From NCBI GenBank assembly GCA_035635575.1, contig DASQAV010000102.1:1-26420 (forward strand): a DNA stretch of 26,420 nt, read 5' to 3'. A program made the position numbers and the translations under genes. Below are positions 7,468-15,366 of the stretch, one piece after another. The stretch's first letter is position 1, and every line of letters starts with the position of its first letter. This DNA comes from WS-7 sp035635575 (GTDB taxonomy: Bacteria; Eisenbacteria; RBG-16-71-46; SZUA-252). The notes under the pieces are model-generated. The model had not been told where the DNA came from and made no database searches. It saw only the letters and a list, made by a program, of their open reading frames with translations.

Positions 7468-8187
7468 TCAGTCTCCCGGGTACAGATGGAGCCCCACGTT
7501 CAGCTGCGAGAACAGGGACAGCTCCGAGTTCCCCACCTCCCCGTACCCGCGCACCGCGAGGTCGAAGGAGAGCCTCGGTCTCAAGAATCGCTCCAGGCCC
7601 AGGCCCGCCGTGAGGAACGGGCCCTCGTCCACGCGGCGCGACTCCTTCCTCTCGTAGATCACGTTCGGGCTCGCGAACCCCAGCCCCGCGACGAAGTAGG
7701 GGTTGGTCTCTCGCTCGCGGTGCATGTACATCACCACCTCGGTCCCGACCGTCGTGACCACGACATGGCTGTCCGCCGCCGCGAAGGGACTGGTGTCCAG
7801 CGGAAGGCCCGCGCGCGTGTTGTAGCGATGGTTCTCGAACGAGAAGCCGAGCGCCGTGCGCCGGCTCAGCATGTAGCGAAACCGGAAGGCGTACGAGGGC
7901 CCGTTGTCGTAATGGTCGTTCAGCTCCGAGGAGCCGCGCACGAATCCGTAGCCCAGCTGCCCTCCAAGGCTGATCGTTCCCTTCCGCATCCGGCGTAACA
8001 GCGGGACGGCGCGGGGATTGACCGGCGCGGGCTGCCGTCGCATCCAGGTATCCGCCGAACCGGCCCTCTCGGATCCACGCAAGTAGGTCTCACTTCCGTA
8101 CCCTGCGCGTGCGGGATCCGCTCCCGATGGCGCTCCCACAATCGCGGCCGCGAGCAGCACGGCGAACCCGATCCCACGTACGTTCAT
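7468..8187 (-). CDS. Putative outer-membrane beta-barrel protein
   Basis: A 239-residue protein with an apparent Sec signal peptide (MNVRGIGFAVLLAAAIVGA, possible cleavage near residues 22-28) and, from about residue 72, alternating amphipathic strands rich in Gly, Tyr, Phe and Arg (GTISLGGQLGYGF, SYAFRFRYML, ALGFSFENHRY, NPYFVAGLGF, LSFDLAVRGYGEV), ending in LNVGLHLYPGD. This resembles a small eight-stranded OmpA/OmpW-like or porin-family barrel; the function is unknown. The ATG at 8187 has GGGAGG five bases upstream, and an out-of-frame ATG sits four bases earlier. It begins 30 bases after the xerD stop and may be an extension of the uvrC unit or have a promoter inside xerD. Confidence 0.65.
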   Translation of the reverse strand: MNVRGIGFAVLLAAAIVGAPSGADPARAGYGSETYLRGSERAGSADTWMRRQPAPVNPRAVPLLRRMRKGTISLGGQLGYGFVRGSSELNDHYDNGPSYAFRFRYMLSRRTALGFSFENHRYNTRAGLPLDTSPFAAADSHVVVTTVGTEVVMYMHRERETNPYFVAGLGFASPNVIYERKESRRVDEGPFLTAGLGLERFLRPRLSFDLAVRGYGEVGNSELSLFSQLNVGLHLYPGD

Positions 8188-8217
8188 CCATTCCTCCCGG
8201 TGCCGGCCGACGTCACG

Positions 8218-9123
8218 TCACGCGCGCGGATGGAACTGCTTGTACTCCGCGCGCAGGTAATTCCGGTCCAGATGCGTGTAGATTCGCGTCGTCTCGATGG
8301 AGCGGTGCCCCAGGAACTCCTGGACGACGCGCAGATCACAGCCTCCTTCGAGGAGATGCGTCGCACACGTGTGCCGCAGTGTGTGGGGAGAGATGGGGCG
8401 CTCGATCCCCGCGGCGCGCCGGTATCCCTCGAGGAGCTTCCAGTAGCCCATGCGCGTGAATCGCCGGCCGAGCCGGGTCAGGAAGAGCGAGCGCTCGCTC
8501 CGATCTCGAAGAAAGTGCGCGCGGGCGAAATCCAGATAGCGGACGAGCGCCGCTTTGGCCTTGGCTCCGAAGGGGACCACGCGCTCCCGCGAGCGCTTTC
8601 CGAAGCACCGGACCAGATCCTCGTCCAGGTCCACCTCCTCCAGCGTGAGGCACACCAACTCGCTCACGCGGAGCCCGGCCGCGTAGGCCAGCTCCAGCAT
8701 CGCCCGGTCCCGGACGGCCGGGGGCTCTTCCCCGTGGGGCGCCTGCACCAGCGCCTCCACCTCGGCCACGGCCAGCACCTCGGGCAAGGGCCGGCTCTGC
8801 CGCGGGGGGCGGATCTGGAGCGCGGGATTGTCCTCCGCGTACCCACGCCGGCGCAAGAACTCGTGAAAGGCGCGGAGCGAGGCGATCTTGCGCGCCACCG
8901 TGGACGCCGCCCAGGCCCGTCCCGTGACATACGCCTCCACGTCCTCGGACCCGATCACCGAGCCGCGCTTCTTCCCTCTCCCCGCGAGGAACCGCTCGTA
9001 TTGCGTGAGATCCATGACGTAGGAGCGGACCGTGTGGTCCCCCAGCCTTCGCTCCAGGCTGAGATGCTCGCGGAACTGCCCGATGCGCTCCCCGAACACG
9101 CCCGGGTCCGGTGCGCGCTTCAT
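8218..9123 (-). CDS. xerD: Tyrosine recombinase XerD
   Basis: A 301-residue site-specific recombinase that, with XerC, resolves chromosome dimers at dif under FtsK control. An N-terminal SAM-like core-binding domain (about 12-105) is followed by the catalytic domain with Arg152 (GLRVSEL), Lys176, His247 and Arg250 (SPHTLRH), His273 (LGHRS) and nucleophile Tyr282 (TRIYTHLD). Length and the C-terminal YKQFHPRA match the XerD subgroup. The ATG at 9123 overlaps the ogt stop (ATGA), which fixes the start. A second Xer gene, xerC, lies at 17480-18400; placement beside repair genes rather than topA supports the XerD assignment. Confidence 0.88.
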   Translation of the reverse strand: MKRAPDPGVFGERIGQFREHLSLERRLGDHTVRSYVMDLTQYERFLAGRGKKRGSVIGSEDVEAYVTGRAWAASTVARKIASLRAFHEFLRRRGYAEDNPALQIRPPRQSRPLPEVLAVAEVEALVQAPHGEEPPAVRDRAMLELAYAAGLRVSELVCLTLEEVDLDEDLVRCFGKRSRERVVPFGAKAKAALVRYLDFARAHFLRDRSERSLFLTRLGRRFTRMGYWKLLEGYRRAAGIERPISPHTLRHTCATHLLEGGCDLRVVQEFLGHRSIETTRIYTHLDRNYLRAEYKQFHPRA

Positions 9124-9671
9124 GGCCGCACCCGGCGTTGGGCGTCGCGCACCCAGTCCAGCTCCAGCTGTCCGCGCTCCAGCTCGAGCAGGAATCGCTT
9201 CCAGCGAAGCCCGCTCGAGAAGCCGCCGATCGAGGAATCTCCGTGGATCACGCGGTGGCAGGGCACGACGATGGGGACCGGATTCCTTCCCAGCGCGTTT
9301 CCCACCGCGCGCGCGCCGCCGGGAATTCCCAGGCGCGCCGCCAGGGCGCCGTAGGACGTGAGCGTTCCGTATCCCACGCGGCGCGTGACCTCCCAGACCC
9401 GCCGCTCGAACCGCGAGCCCATTCCGAGGTCCAGCTTCATGTCGAGCGCGGGCTTGCGCCCTTCGAAGTAGTCCTCGAGCGCGCGGCGCGAGGGATCGGT
9501 CCACCGGGGCCGCTTCACGTAGGCGATGCCCAGCGCGCGCGCCTCGCGGGCCGAGGGAGCCTCGCGCTCTCCCAGTCCGAGGCCTCGCAGGCCCGACCGG
9601 GTCGCGAGGATCCAGACCGGACCCAGGTCGGTCGCGACACTGGCCGAGGCGACTTCCAGGAGCTCGCTCAC
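9120..9671 (-). CDS. ogt: Methylated-DNA-[protein]-cysteine S-methyltransferase
   Basis: A 183-residue suicide repair protein that removes alkyl groups from O6-alkylguanine. The C-terminal DNA-binding and active-site domain contains SYGALAARLGIPGGARAVG (106-124), an Asn-Pro pair (130-131) and the active-site PCHRVI with Cys138, followed by GGFSSGLRWKRFLL (149-162). The N-terminal RNase H-like domain is present and divergent, as is usual. There is no AraC-type Ada domain, so it is a stand-alone Ogt/MGMT. The GTG start at 9671 shares GTGA with the uvrC stop and the stop shares ATGA with xerD, so translation of the three genes is tightly coupled. The C-terminal tail (ELERGQLELDWVRDAQ) is slightly longer than usual. 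Confidence 0.9.
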   Translation of the reverse strand: MSELLEVASASVATDLGPVWILATRSGLRGLGLGEREAPSAREARALGIAYVKRPRWTDPSRRALEDYFEGRKPALDMKLDLGMGSRFERRVWEVTRRVGYGTLTSYGALAARLGIPGGARAVGNALGRNPVPIVVPCHRVIHGDSSIGGFSSGLRWKRFLLELERGQLELDWVRDAQRRVRP

Positions 9672-11566
9672 GCGCTCACTCCGTTCGTCGAGCCGATCTC
9701 GCGGAGGATCCGCTCCGCCATGCGCGCGCCGATTCCCGGAACCGACGCGATCGCATCCAGAGGCTGCCTGCGGATGCGCTCGAGCGATCCGAATTTCTGG
9801 AGCAGGAGAGCGCGGCGCTTCGGTCCCAGGCCGGGCACCTTGTCCAGCGCCGAGGCCCGCGCCGCCTTGGTCCGCAGCGTGCGGTGATATCCCACCGCGA
9901 ACCGGTGCGCCTCGTCGCGGACGCGCATCAGGAGCTTCACCGCCGGCGAGCGGCGCGGCAGAAGCAGCGTATCGTGCCGCCCCGGGATGTAGATCTCCTC
10001 CAGCCGCTTCGCCAGCCCGATGAAGGGCACCGGCTCGAGCGGCGTTCCCGCGGCCGCCTTGCGCGCGGCCTCCAGCTGTCCCACGCCTCCGTCGATCACG
10101 ATGAGGTCGGCGGGCTCGATCTCCCCTTCCTGAACGCGGGCCGCGTGGCGTCCCACCGCCTCGGACATCGAGGCGAAATCATCCTGCCCCGCCACCGATT
10201 CGATCCGGAACCGCCGATACTCGCCCTTGAACGGAACCCCGTCCCGAAAGGTGACCATGGACGCCACCGTGTGCCTTCCCTGGATCGTGGACACGTCGAA
10301 GCACCGGATCCTGCGGGGAAGGGTGGGTAGCCCGAGCACGCGCTGGAGCTCCAGAGCCTCGTCGAATTCGTTTTGCTGAAGCGGGCGCTCGCGCTCCCCG
10401 TCCTGCGTCTCACGGCCGAGGAGGAGCGCGGCGTTGCGCCGCGCGTTTCGCACCAGGGCGCGCTCCGCGTTCCCCCGGGGCGTCCGCACGCGCACCTCGG
10501 TGGAGGCGGAAGCGGAGAGCACCTGTTCCAGAAGCTTCGCTTCCGCGGGCTCCACCTCGACCAGCACGCAGCCGGGGACCTGCTCCGCCCGCGTGTAGTA
10601 GAGGGTGAGGAAGGCGCGCAGGAGCTCGGCCTCGTCCGCCTTGCCCGCGCCCTGGAGCCAGCGTACGTCGCGCGAGACCACGCGGCGCTCCCGGATCTTG
10701 AAGATCACCGCGCACGCGGCTTCCCCCTGGCGCGCCACCCCGATGACGTCCGCTTCCGATCCGCTCAGGTCCACGACCCGCTGCCGCGCGAGGATCGACT
10801 CGATGCCGCGCACCTGGTCGCGGATCCTTCCCGCGCGCTCGTACTCGCGGCGCGCGGCCGCTTCGGTTTGCAGCGTCTGGAGACGCTGGACCACCTCCTC
10901 GCGGCGTCCCACGAGGAAGTCGCAGAATTGATCCACCATCGCGCGGTACTCCTCCTGGCTCTGCATCGCGATGCAGGGGCCCGTGCACCGCCCGATGTGA
11001 TAGTCCAGGCACTCGCGGCGGGCCGCGATGTGCGCGTCGATGTCCTGGCAGGAGCGCATCGGGAAGATCGTCTGGGTCATGCGTAGGAGCTCGCGCAGCG
11101 CCTTCACCTCCGTGTAGGGGCCGAAGTAGCGCGCGCCGTCGCGCTCGGTCCTCCGCACCAGCGACATGCGAGGATAGGCCTCCTGCCAGGAGACGCGGAT
11201 GTAGGGATAGCGTTTGTCGTCCTTGAGACGGATGTTGTAGGGAGGCTGATGCTCGCGGACCAGCGTCGCCTCGAGGAGCAGGGCGTCCCCCTCGGAGTCC
11301 ACGGCGATGAAGTCGAGGTCCCGGACGTTCGAGACCAGGGCGACCTGCCTGGGGCCGATGAGGTCGGGACTCTGGAAGTGCGATCGGACCCTCTGGTCCA
11401 GGCGCTTGGCCTTGCCGACGTAGAGCACGCGCCCGCTGGATCCCTTGAACACATACACCCCGGGCAGCGTGGGAAGGGACGCGACCTTGCGTTTCAGTTC
11501 TTCCGGGTTCGATTCGGCGGGGGACTCGAGGGAATCGCCCGGTCGTTTTCGAAGACGCGGGGCCAT
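9668..11566 (-). CDS. uvrC: Excinuclease ABC subunit C
   Basis: A 632-residue nuclease making both incisions in nucleotide excision repair once UvrAB has marked the lesion. It shows the GIY-YIG domain (GVYVFKGSSGRVLYVGKAKR, residues about 36-55), a Cys cluster CLDYHIGRCTGPC, a UVR/UvrB-interaction segment (REYERAGRIRDQV), the RNase H-like 5'-incision domain (CFDVSTIQG, AGQDDFASM, DLIVIDGGVGQL, RDEAHRFAV carrying the expected Asp and His residues) and a C-terminal helix-hairpin-helix pair (VPGLGPKRRALLLQKFGS, VPGIGARMAERIL). The ATG at 11566 lacks a ribosome-binding site but follows a TATACT -10 box by six bases, suggesting a leaderless message. It is the first gene of uvrC-ogt-xerD. Confidence 0.96.
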   Translation of the reverse strand: MAPRLRKRPGDSLESPAESNPEELKRKVASLPTLPGVYVFKGSSGRVLYVGKAKRLDQRVRSHFQSPDLIGPRQVALVSNVRDLDFIAVDSEGDALLLEATLVREHQPPYNIRLKDDKRYPYIRVSWQEAYPRMSLVRRTERDGARYFGPYTEVKALRELLRMTQTIFPMRSCQDIDAHIAARRECLDYHIGRCTGPCIAMQSQEEYRAMVDQFCDFLVGRREEVVQRLQTLQTEAAARREYERAGRIRDQVRGIESILARQRVVDLSGSEADVIGVARQGEAACAVIFKIRERRVVSRDVRWLQGAGKADEAELLRAFLTLYYTRAEQVPGCVLVEVEPAEAKLLEQVLSASASTEVRVRTPRGNAERALVRNARRNAALLLGRETQDGERERPLQQNEFDEALELQRVLGLPTLPRRIRCFDVSTIQGRHTVASMVTFRDGVPFKGEYRRFRIESVAGQDDFASMSEAVGRHAARVQEGEIEPADLIVIDGGVGQLEAARKAAAGTPLEPVPFIGLAKRLEEIYIPGRHDTLLLPRRSPAVKLLMRVRDEAHRFAVGYHRTLRTKAARASALDKVPGLGPKRRALLLQKFGSLERIRRQPLDAIASVPGIGARMAERILREIGSTNGVSA

Positions 11567-11572
11567 CGAGGG

Positions 11573-11578
11573 AGTATA
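11573..11578 (-). promoter_or_regulatory. -10 element of a leaderless uvrC promoter
   Basis: TATACT (11578-11573, minus strand) matches five of six -10 bases. It is preceded by GG rather than the extended TG, and no -35 is visible at 16-18 bases. Six bases separate it from the uvrC ATG, so RNA would start on the start codon. There is no Shine-Dalgarno sequence, consistent with leaderless initiation of the kind described for Deinococcus and Actinobacteria. Confidence 0.5.
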
Positions 11579-11589
11579 CCATGCCCCGT

Positions 11590-11603
11590 CCCCGGCTCCG
11601 GGG
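11590..11603. repeat. Perfect inverted repeat between the uvrC and rpsT promoters
   Basis: CCCCGG-CT-CCGGGG is a perfect 6-bp inverted repeat with a two-base centre. It abuts the rpsT -35 box (TTGACA from 11604) and lies upstream of the uvrC -10, where a uvrC -35 would be expected. It could be an operator shared by the divergent promoters or chance in a GC-rich spacer. Confidence 0.4.
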
Positions 11604-11632
11604 TTGACAACACGGCAATCCCCCGATATCTT
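11604..11632 (+). promoter_or_regulatory. rpsT promoter
   Basis: TTGACA (11604-11609), a 17-base spacer and TATCTT (11627-11632) give a perfect -35 and a four-of-six -10 at ideal spacing. The predicted start is near 11639, leaving a leader of about 39 bases before the rpsT ATG. This is the best plus-strand promoter in the window and serves its only plus-strand gene. Confidence 0.75.
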
Positions 11633-11677
11633 AACGGCTTACACTTTCTAGAAGCCTTACGAAACGCGGAGGAACGA

Positions 11678-11932
11678 ATGCCTCGTCACAAGTCGGCGGT
11701 AAAGAGGGTCACCACGAATATGCGGGATCAGCAGCGGAATCTGGCCGTGAAGGCCGAGCTCAAGACGCTCTTGAAGAAAGCGCGCCAAGAACCTGGAAAT
11801 GCAGCGCTTATGAAGTCGGTGGCGTCCAAGCTGGACCGCGCCGTCCGGAAGGGCGTCCTGCACAAGACGGTCGCGAACCGGCGCAAGTCCCGGCTCGCCC
11901 TGATGGTCAATCGGACGGCGAAAGCTTCCTGA
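11678..11932 (+). CDS. rpsT: 30S ribosomal protein S20
   Basis: An 84-residue basic helical protein that binds 16S rRNA early in 30S assembly. The sequence MPRHKSAVKRVTTNMRDQ, the central KAELKTLLKKA and the C-terminal GVLHKTVANRRKSRLALMVN follow the S20 pattern, and the length fits (about 85-90 usual). The ATG at 11678 has a strong GGAGG site five bases upstream, and a promoter lies at 11604-11632. It is the only plus-strand gene here. Its last 26 bases overlap the last 26 bases of proS on the opposite strand, so there is no intergenic terminator between the two. Confidence 0.96.
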   Translation: MPRHKSAVKRVTTNMRDQQRNLAVKAELKTLLKKARQEPGNAALMKSVASKLDRAVRKGVLHKTVANRRKSRLALMVNRTAKAS

Positions 11933-13634
11933 GGGCCTCCCCGACCCGCTTCTCAGCGTCGGCGACAGCGCTTCCCACCGGCACCCGGTCCACCTGACCC
12001 GTTTTCCGGTCCCGCAGCTCCACCATGCCGTCCTTGAGCCCCTTTTCCCCGACCGTGACCCGGAGCGGCACCCCGATCAGGTCCGCGTCCTTGAACTTGG
12101 CCCCCGGGCGCTCGTCCCGGTCGTCGAGGAGCACCTCGATCCCCGATTTCATGAGCCCCGCGTAGATCGATTCCGCGACCTCCAGGGTCTGGGGGTGGCT
12201 CACGTTCACCGGGACGACGTGCACGTGGTAGGGCGCGACCGAGAAGGGCCACACGATTCCGTTCTCGTCGTGGAGCTGCTCGATCACGGCCGCGACGGTG
12301 CGCGTGATTCCGATCCCGTACGTGCCCATCACGATCGTCCGCTCGTTCCCCTCGGCGTCGAGGTAGGTCGCCCGCATCGCCTCCGAGTACTTCGTCCCCA
12401 GCTTGAAGATGTGCCCCACCTCGATCCCGCGGCTCAGGCGCATCACATCGCCGCAGCGTGGGCAAAGATCCCCCTCGCGCGCCGTCGCGATGTCCGCGCG
12501 CTCGCGCACCTGCACGTCGCGTCCCAGGCGGACGTTCGTGAGGTGCAGGTCTCGCGCGTTCCCCCCGGTCACGTAGTTCCGGTTTTCTTGCAAGGAGGCG
12601 TCGAGGATCACGCGCAGCCCGTCGCGAGCTCCGACGGGGCCCGTGAACCCCAGCGGACCTCCCGTGAGCCGCTCGATCTCCTCCGCCGTCGCCAGCCGCG
12701 GCGCCGGATGACCGAGCACCCGCGCCAGCTTGGCCTCGTTCAGCTCCCGGTCGCCCGGAACGACGGCCAGCACGGGATCCGGCCCGGCGAAGAACACGAG
12801 CGATTTCAAGAGACGGCTCGGCTCGACCTCGAGGAAGGCGGAGACCTCCTCGACCGTCTTCCGCCCCGGGGTCTCGCGCTTCGTGAGCGGAGCCTCCTTC
12901 TCGGCCGCGGGCGATGCCGCCCCGAACTTGGCGCTCTCCGAGGATGCCGCGTACCCGCACGCCGATGAGAAGATCAGCGACTCTCCCGATTCCGCGATGA
13001 CCATGAACTCGTGGTTCACGTCGCCGCCGATCGCGCCGGAGTCGGCCTCCACGATGACGAACTCCAGGCCGCACCGGCGGAAGACCGCCGCGTAGGCGTC
13101 GCGCATCTGCTCGTAGGAGGCCGCGAGCTGCGCCTCGTCGGTGTGGAAGCTGTACCCGTCCTTCATGAGGAACTCGCGCGCGCGCATGACGCCGAAGCGA
13201 GGCCGGATCTCGTCGCGGAACTTTGTCTGGATCTGATACAGGTTCCGCGGCAGGTCGCGGTAGGAGCGGATGTGGTTCCGGACCAGATCGGTGATCGCCT
13301 CCTCGTGCGTCGGGCCCAGCACGTAGTCACGGTCGTGCCTATCGCGCTGTCGAAAGAGCTCCTTCCCGTATTTCTCCCAGCGCCCCGTCTCCTGCCAGAG
13401 CTCCGCCGGCATGAGAATGGGAAGACGCAGCTCCTGGCCTCCCGCCCGATCCATCTCCTCGCGGACGATCTGCTCGACCTTGCGCGTCACGCGCCAGCCC
13501 AGGGGCAGGATCGTGTAGATCCCCGCCGCCAGCTTCCGGAGCATCCCGGAGCGGACCATGAGCTTGTGGCTGACCAGCTCGGCGTCGGCGGGATCTTCTT
13601 TCAGGGTCGGTACGAACGCTCGGGAAAGGCGCAT
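11907..13634 (-). CDS. proS: Prolyl-tRNA synthetase, bacterial type with INS editing domain
   Basis: A 575-residue class II synthetase charging tRNA-Pro. Class II motif 2 lies at FRDEIRPRFGVMRAREF (139-155), the YbaK-like INS editing insertion that deacylates Ala-tRNA-Pro spans about 255-380, motif 3 GIGITR is at 440-445, and the anticodon-binding domain is at about 465-575. The Cys pair CPRCG near 391 is normal for the family. The full-length bacterial form is intact. The ATG at 13634 begins 22 bases after the dapB stop with no visible ribosome-binding site. The 3' end overlaps rpsT tail to tail by 26 bases. Confidence 0.96.
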   Translation of the reverse strand: MRLSRAFVPTLKEDPADAELVSHKLMVRSGMLRKLAAGIYTILPLGWRVTRKVEQIVREEMDRAGGQELRLPILMPAELWQETGRWEKYGKELFRQRDRHDRDYVLGPTHEEAITDLVRNHIRSYRDLPRNLYQIQTKFRDEIRPRFGVMRAREFLMKDGYSFHTDEAQLAASYEQMRDAYAAVFRRCGLEFVIVEADSGAIGGDVNHEFMVIAESGESLIFSSACGYAASSESAKFGAASPAAEKEAPLTKRETPGRKTVEEVSAFLEVEPSRLLKSLVFFAGPDPVLAVVPGDRELNEAKLARVLGHPAPRLATAEEIERLTGGPLGFTGPVGARDGLRVILDASLQENRNYVTGGNARDLHLTNVRLGRDVQVRERADIATAREGDLCPRCGDVMRLSRGIEVGHIFKLGTKYSEAMRATYLDAEGNERTIVMGTYGIGITRTVAAVIEQLHDENGIVWPFSVAPYHVHVVPVNVSHPQTLEVAESIYAGLMKSGIEVLLDDRDERPGAKFKDADLIGVPLRVTVGEKGLKDGMVELRDRKTGQVDRVPVGSAVADAEKRVGEALRKLSPSD

Positions 13635-13656
13635 GGGGGGTTTGGGTTCCGGGGAC

Positions 13657-14424
13657 TCAGCGATCCTCGAGCGTCTGCTCGAGCGAGTAGAAGCCGGGCG
13701 GCTTTCCGCGAAGAAAGCGCGCGGCGCGCAGGGCGCCCAGCGCGAAGACGGCCCGGTCGGACACGGTGTGCACGATCTCGATCGTTTCCCCCGCCCCGGC
13801 GAGCACCGCCCGGTGGGTTCCCACCGCGTCCCCGGACCGGACGGAGTGAATGCGCACCTCCCCGGGTCTGCGGGGCTGCGTGGGGTCGGCCGGGATCTCG
13901 TCTCCGAGGAGCGACGCCCAGAGAAGGGCCGTGCCGCTGGGAGCGTCGCGCTTCGCCGCGTGGTGGTGCTCGATGATGTCGCTGTCGAAGAGCACCTTGG
14001 CTTCGACGGGGACGGCCTGGAGCATCCGCGACACGACCGCGTTTCCCACGCTCAGATTCCGGGCGCGGAGCACCGCCGTCCTGGATGCGAGCGTCTGGAT
14101 CCTGGCCTCATCCCGCTCTCCAAGCCCGGTCGTCGCGCTCACGAGCGCCCGCGGGGACCGCTCGAGCCACTCGAGCAACCGCGCGGTCCCGGGCGCCAGG
14201 CTCACGTCGATCACCACGGTGTCGGGATCGAGGGCGACTCCGTCCGCGAAGAGCTCGTCCGGGGTCAGCCACGGGCACGGCACCAGCCGCGTTTCGGCGG
14301 TGTTCTCGCACTTCCTCGCCACGCAGGCGGTGAGCTCGAGATCGGGGACATCCCGCACCGCGGTGCGGATCGCGCGGCCCATGCGGCCGGTCGCGCCGTA
14401 GAGGAGAATCCGGGTTCGGGCCAC
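13657..14424 (-). CDS. dapB: 4-hydroxy-tetrahydrodipicolinate reductase
   Basis: A 255-residue NAD(P)H-dependent reductase, second enzyme of the diaminopimelate/lysine branch. The nucleotide-binding glycine motif GATGRMG is at 10-16, and the family signature EHHHAAKRDAPSGTA (152-166) supplies the catalytic His and Lys. SATTGL (96-101) is the usual NAD(P)-side loop. The C-terminal segment GDAVGTHRAVLAGAGETIEI matches the tetramerisation region. The GTG start at 14424 lies seven bases after the dapA stop with only a weak ribosome-binding site, so coupling to dapA is likely. The N-terminal region 31-52 is poorly conserved. Confidence 0.92.
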   Translation of the reverse strand: MARTRILLYGATGRMGRAIRTAVRDVPDLELTACVARKCENTAETRLVPCPWLTPDELFADGVALDPDTVVIDVSLAPGTARLLEWLERSPRALVSATTGLGERDEARIQTLASRTAVLRARNLSVGNAVVSRMLQAVPVEAKVLFDSDIIEHHHAAKRDAPSGTALLWASLLGDEIPADPTQPRRPGEVRIHSVRSGDAVGTHRAVLAGAGETIEIVHTVSDRAVFALGALRAARFLRGKPPGFYSLEQTLEDR

Positions 14425-14431
14425 GCTTCGA

Positions 14432-15337
14432 TCAGCGGCCGGTGCGCGCGTGCGAAGCGGCGCCCACCCGCTCCAGCGCCTGGTCGACGGCGGCCGCCGT
14501 CTCGGGCCTCACCGGCACGAGCGGAAGACGCAGCTCCGCGGTCGCGAGACCCAGCCGCGAGAGCGCGTGCTTCACGGGCGCGGGATTCGTTTCGAGGAAG
14601 AGCGCGCGGAAGAGCGGCGTCAGCTTCCGGTGGATCGCCTCGGCCTCTGCCATGCGGCCGGCCGTGGCGTGGGCGTGCATCGCGTTCAGCTCGGCCGGCA
14701 CCACGTGCCCGGCCACCGACACGACGCCGCGGGCGCCGATCGCGAGAAGCGGCAGGTAGAGCGAATCGTCTCCCGCCAGCACGATGATGTCGCAGCGTGC
14801 CCGGATCGCGCTCGCCTGGTCCAGGGATCCGCTCGCTTCCTTGATGGCCGCGATCCGCGGGTGCTCCGCGAGCTTCGCGACCGTCTCGGGCTGGATGAGA
14901 ACCCCGGTCCGGGAGGGAACGTTGTAGAGAACCATAGGACGGTCCACGCGATCGGCCACGGCGCGATAGTGCGCCAGGAGCCCTTCCTGCGTGGGCTTGA
15001 CCGAGTAGGGGCTGATCACCATGACGCCGTCGGCGCCGGCGCGGATGGCCTCCTGCGAGAGCTCGATCGTTTCCGAGGTCAGCGCCGTCCCGGTCCCCGC
15101 GATCACCGCGGCGCGGCCGCGCGCCGCCTCCACGACGGTCCGGATCACCAGCGTCCGCTCCTCGCGCGTGAGCGAGGTCGCCTCGCCCGTGCACCCGCAG
15201 GGATACAGCGCGCGCACGCCCCCGTCCACCAGATGCCCGGCGAGGCGCGCCAGGGCGTCCTGGTCCACCGAGCCGTTCCGGAACGGCGTCACCAGCGCGA
15301 CCGCCAACCCCTCGAACATCGTTTTCGGATCCGCCAT
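14432..15337 (-). CDS. dapA: 4-hydroxy-tetrahydrodipicolinate synthase (variant triad)
   Basis: A 301-residue class I aldolase-fold enzyme condensing pyruvate with aspartate semialdehyde. The Schiff-base Lys166 (AAIKEASGS), Tyr138 and the substrate-binding Arg (YNVPSRTG, 138-145) are present, and alignment with E. coli DapA is collinear to the end. Two of the three E. coli triad residues differ: Thr44 is Cys49 (GCTGEATSL) and Tyr107 is Ser112 (SPYSVKPTQEG). The neighbouring dapB supports a true lysine-pathway role. The ATG at 15337 is preceded by AGGAG at six bases; an earlier ATG at 15370 overlaps the lipoprotein stop as ATGA and would add 11 residues, so the start is not certain. Confidence 0.88.
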   Translation of the reverse strand: MADPKTMFEGLAVALVTPFRNGSVDQDALARLAGHLVDGGVRALYPCGCTGEATSLTREERTLVIRTVVEAARGRAAVIAGTGTALTSETIELSQEAIRAGADGVMVISPYSVKPTQEGLLAHYRAVADRVDRPMVLYNVPSRTGVLIQPETVAKLAEHPRIAAIKEASGSLDQASAIRARCDIIVLAGDDSLYLPLLAIGARGVVSVAGHVVPAELNAMHAHATAGRMAEAEAIHRKLTPLFRALFLETNPAPVKHALSRLGLATAELRLPLVPVRPETAAAVDQALERVGAASHARTGR

Positions 15338-15366
15338 GGATGGCTCCTGCATGCGCCGCGCGCCCG

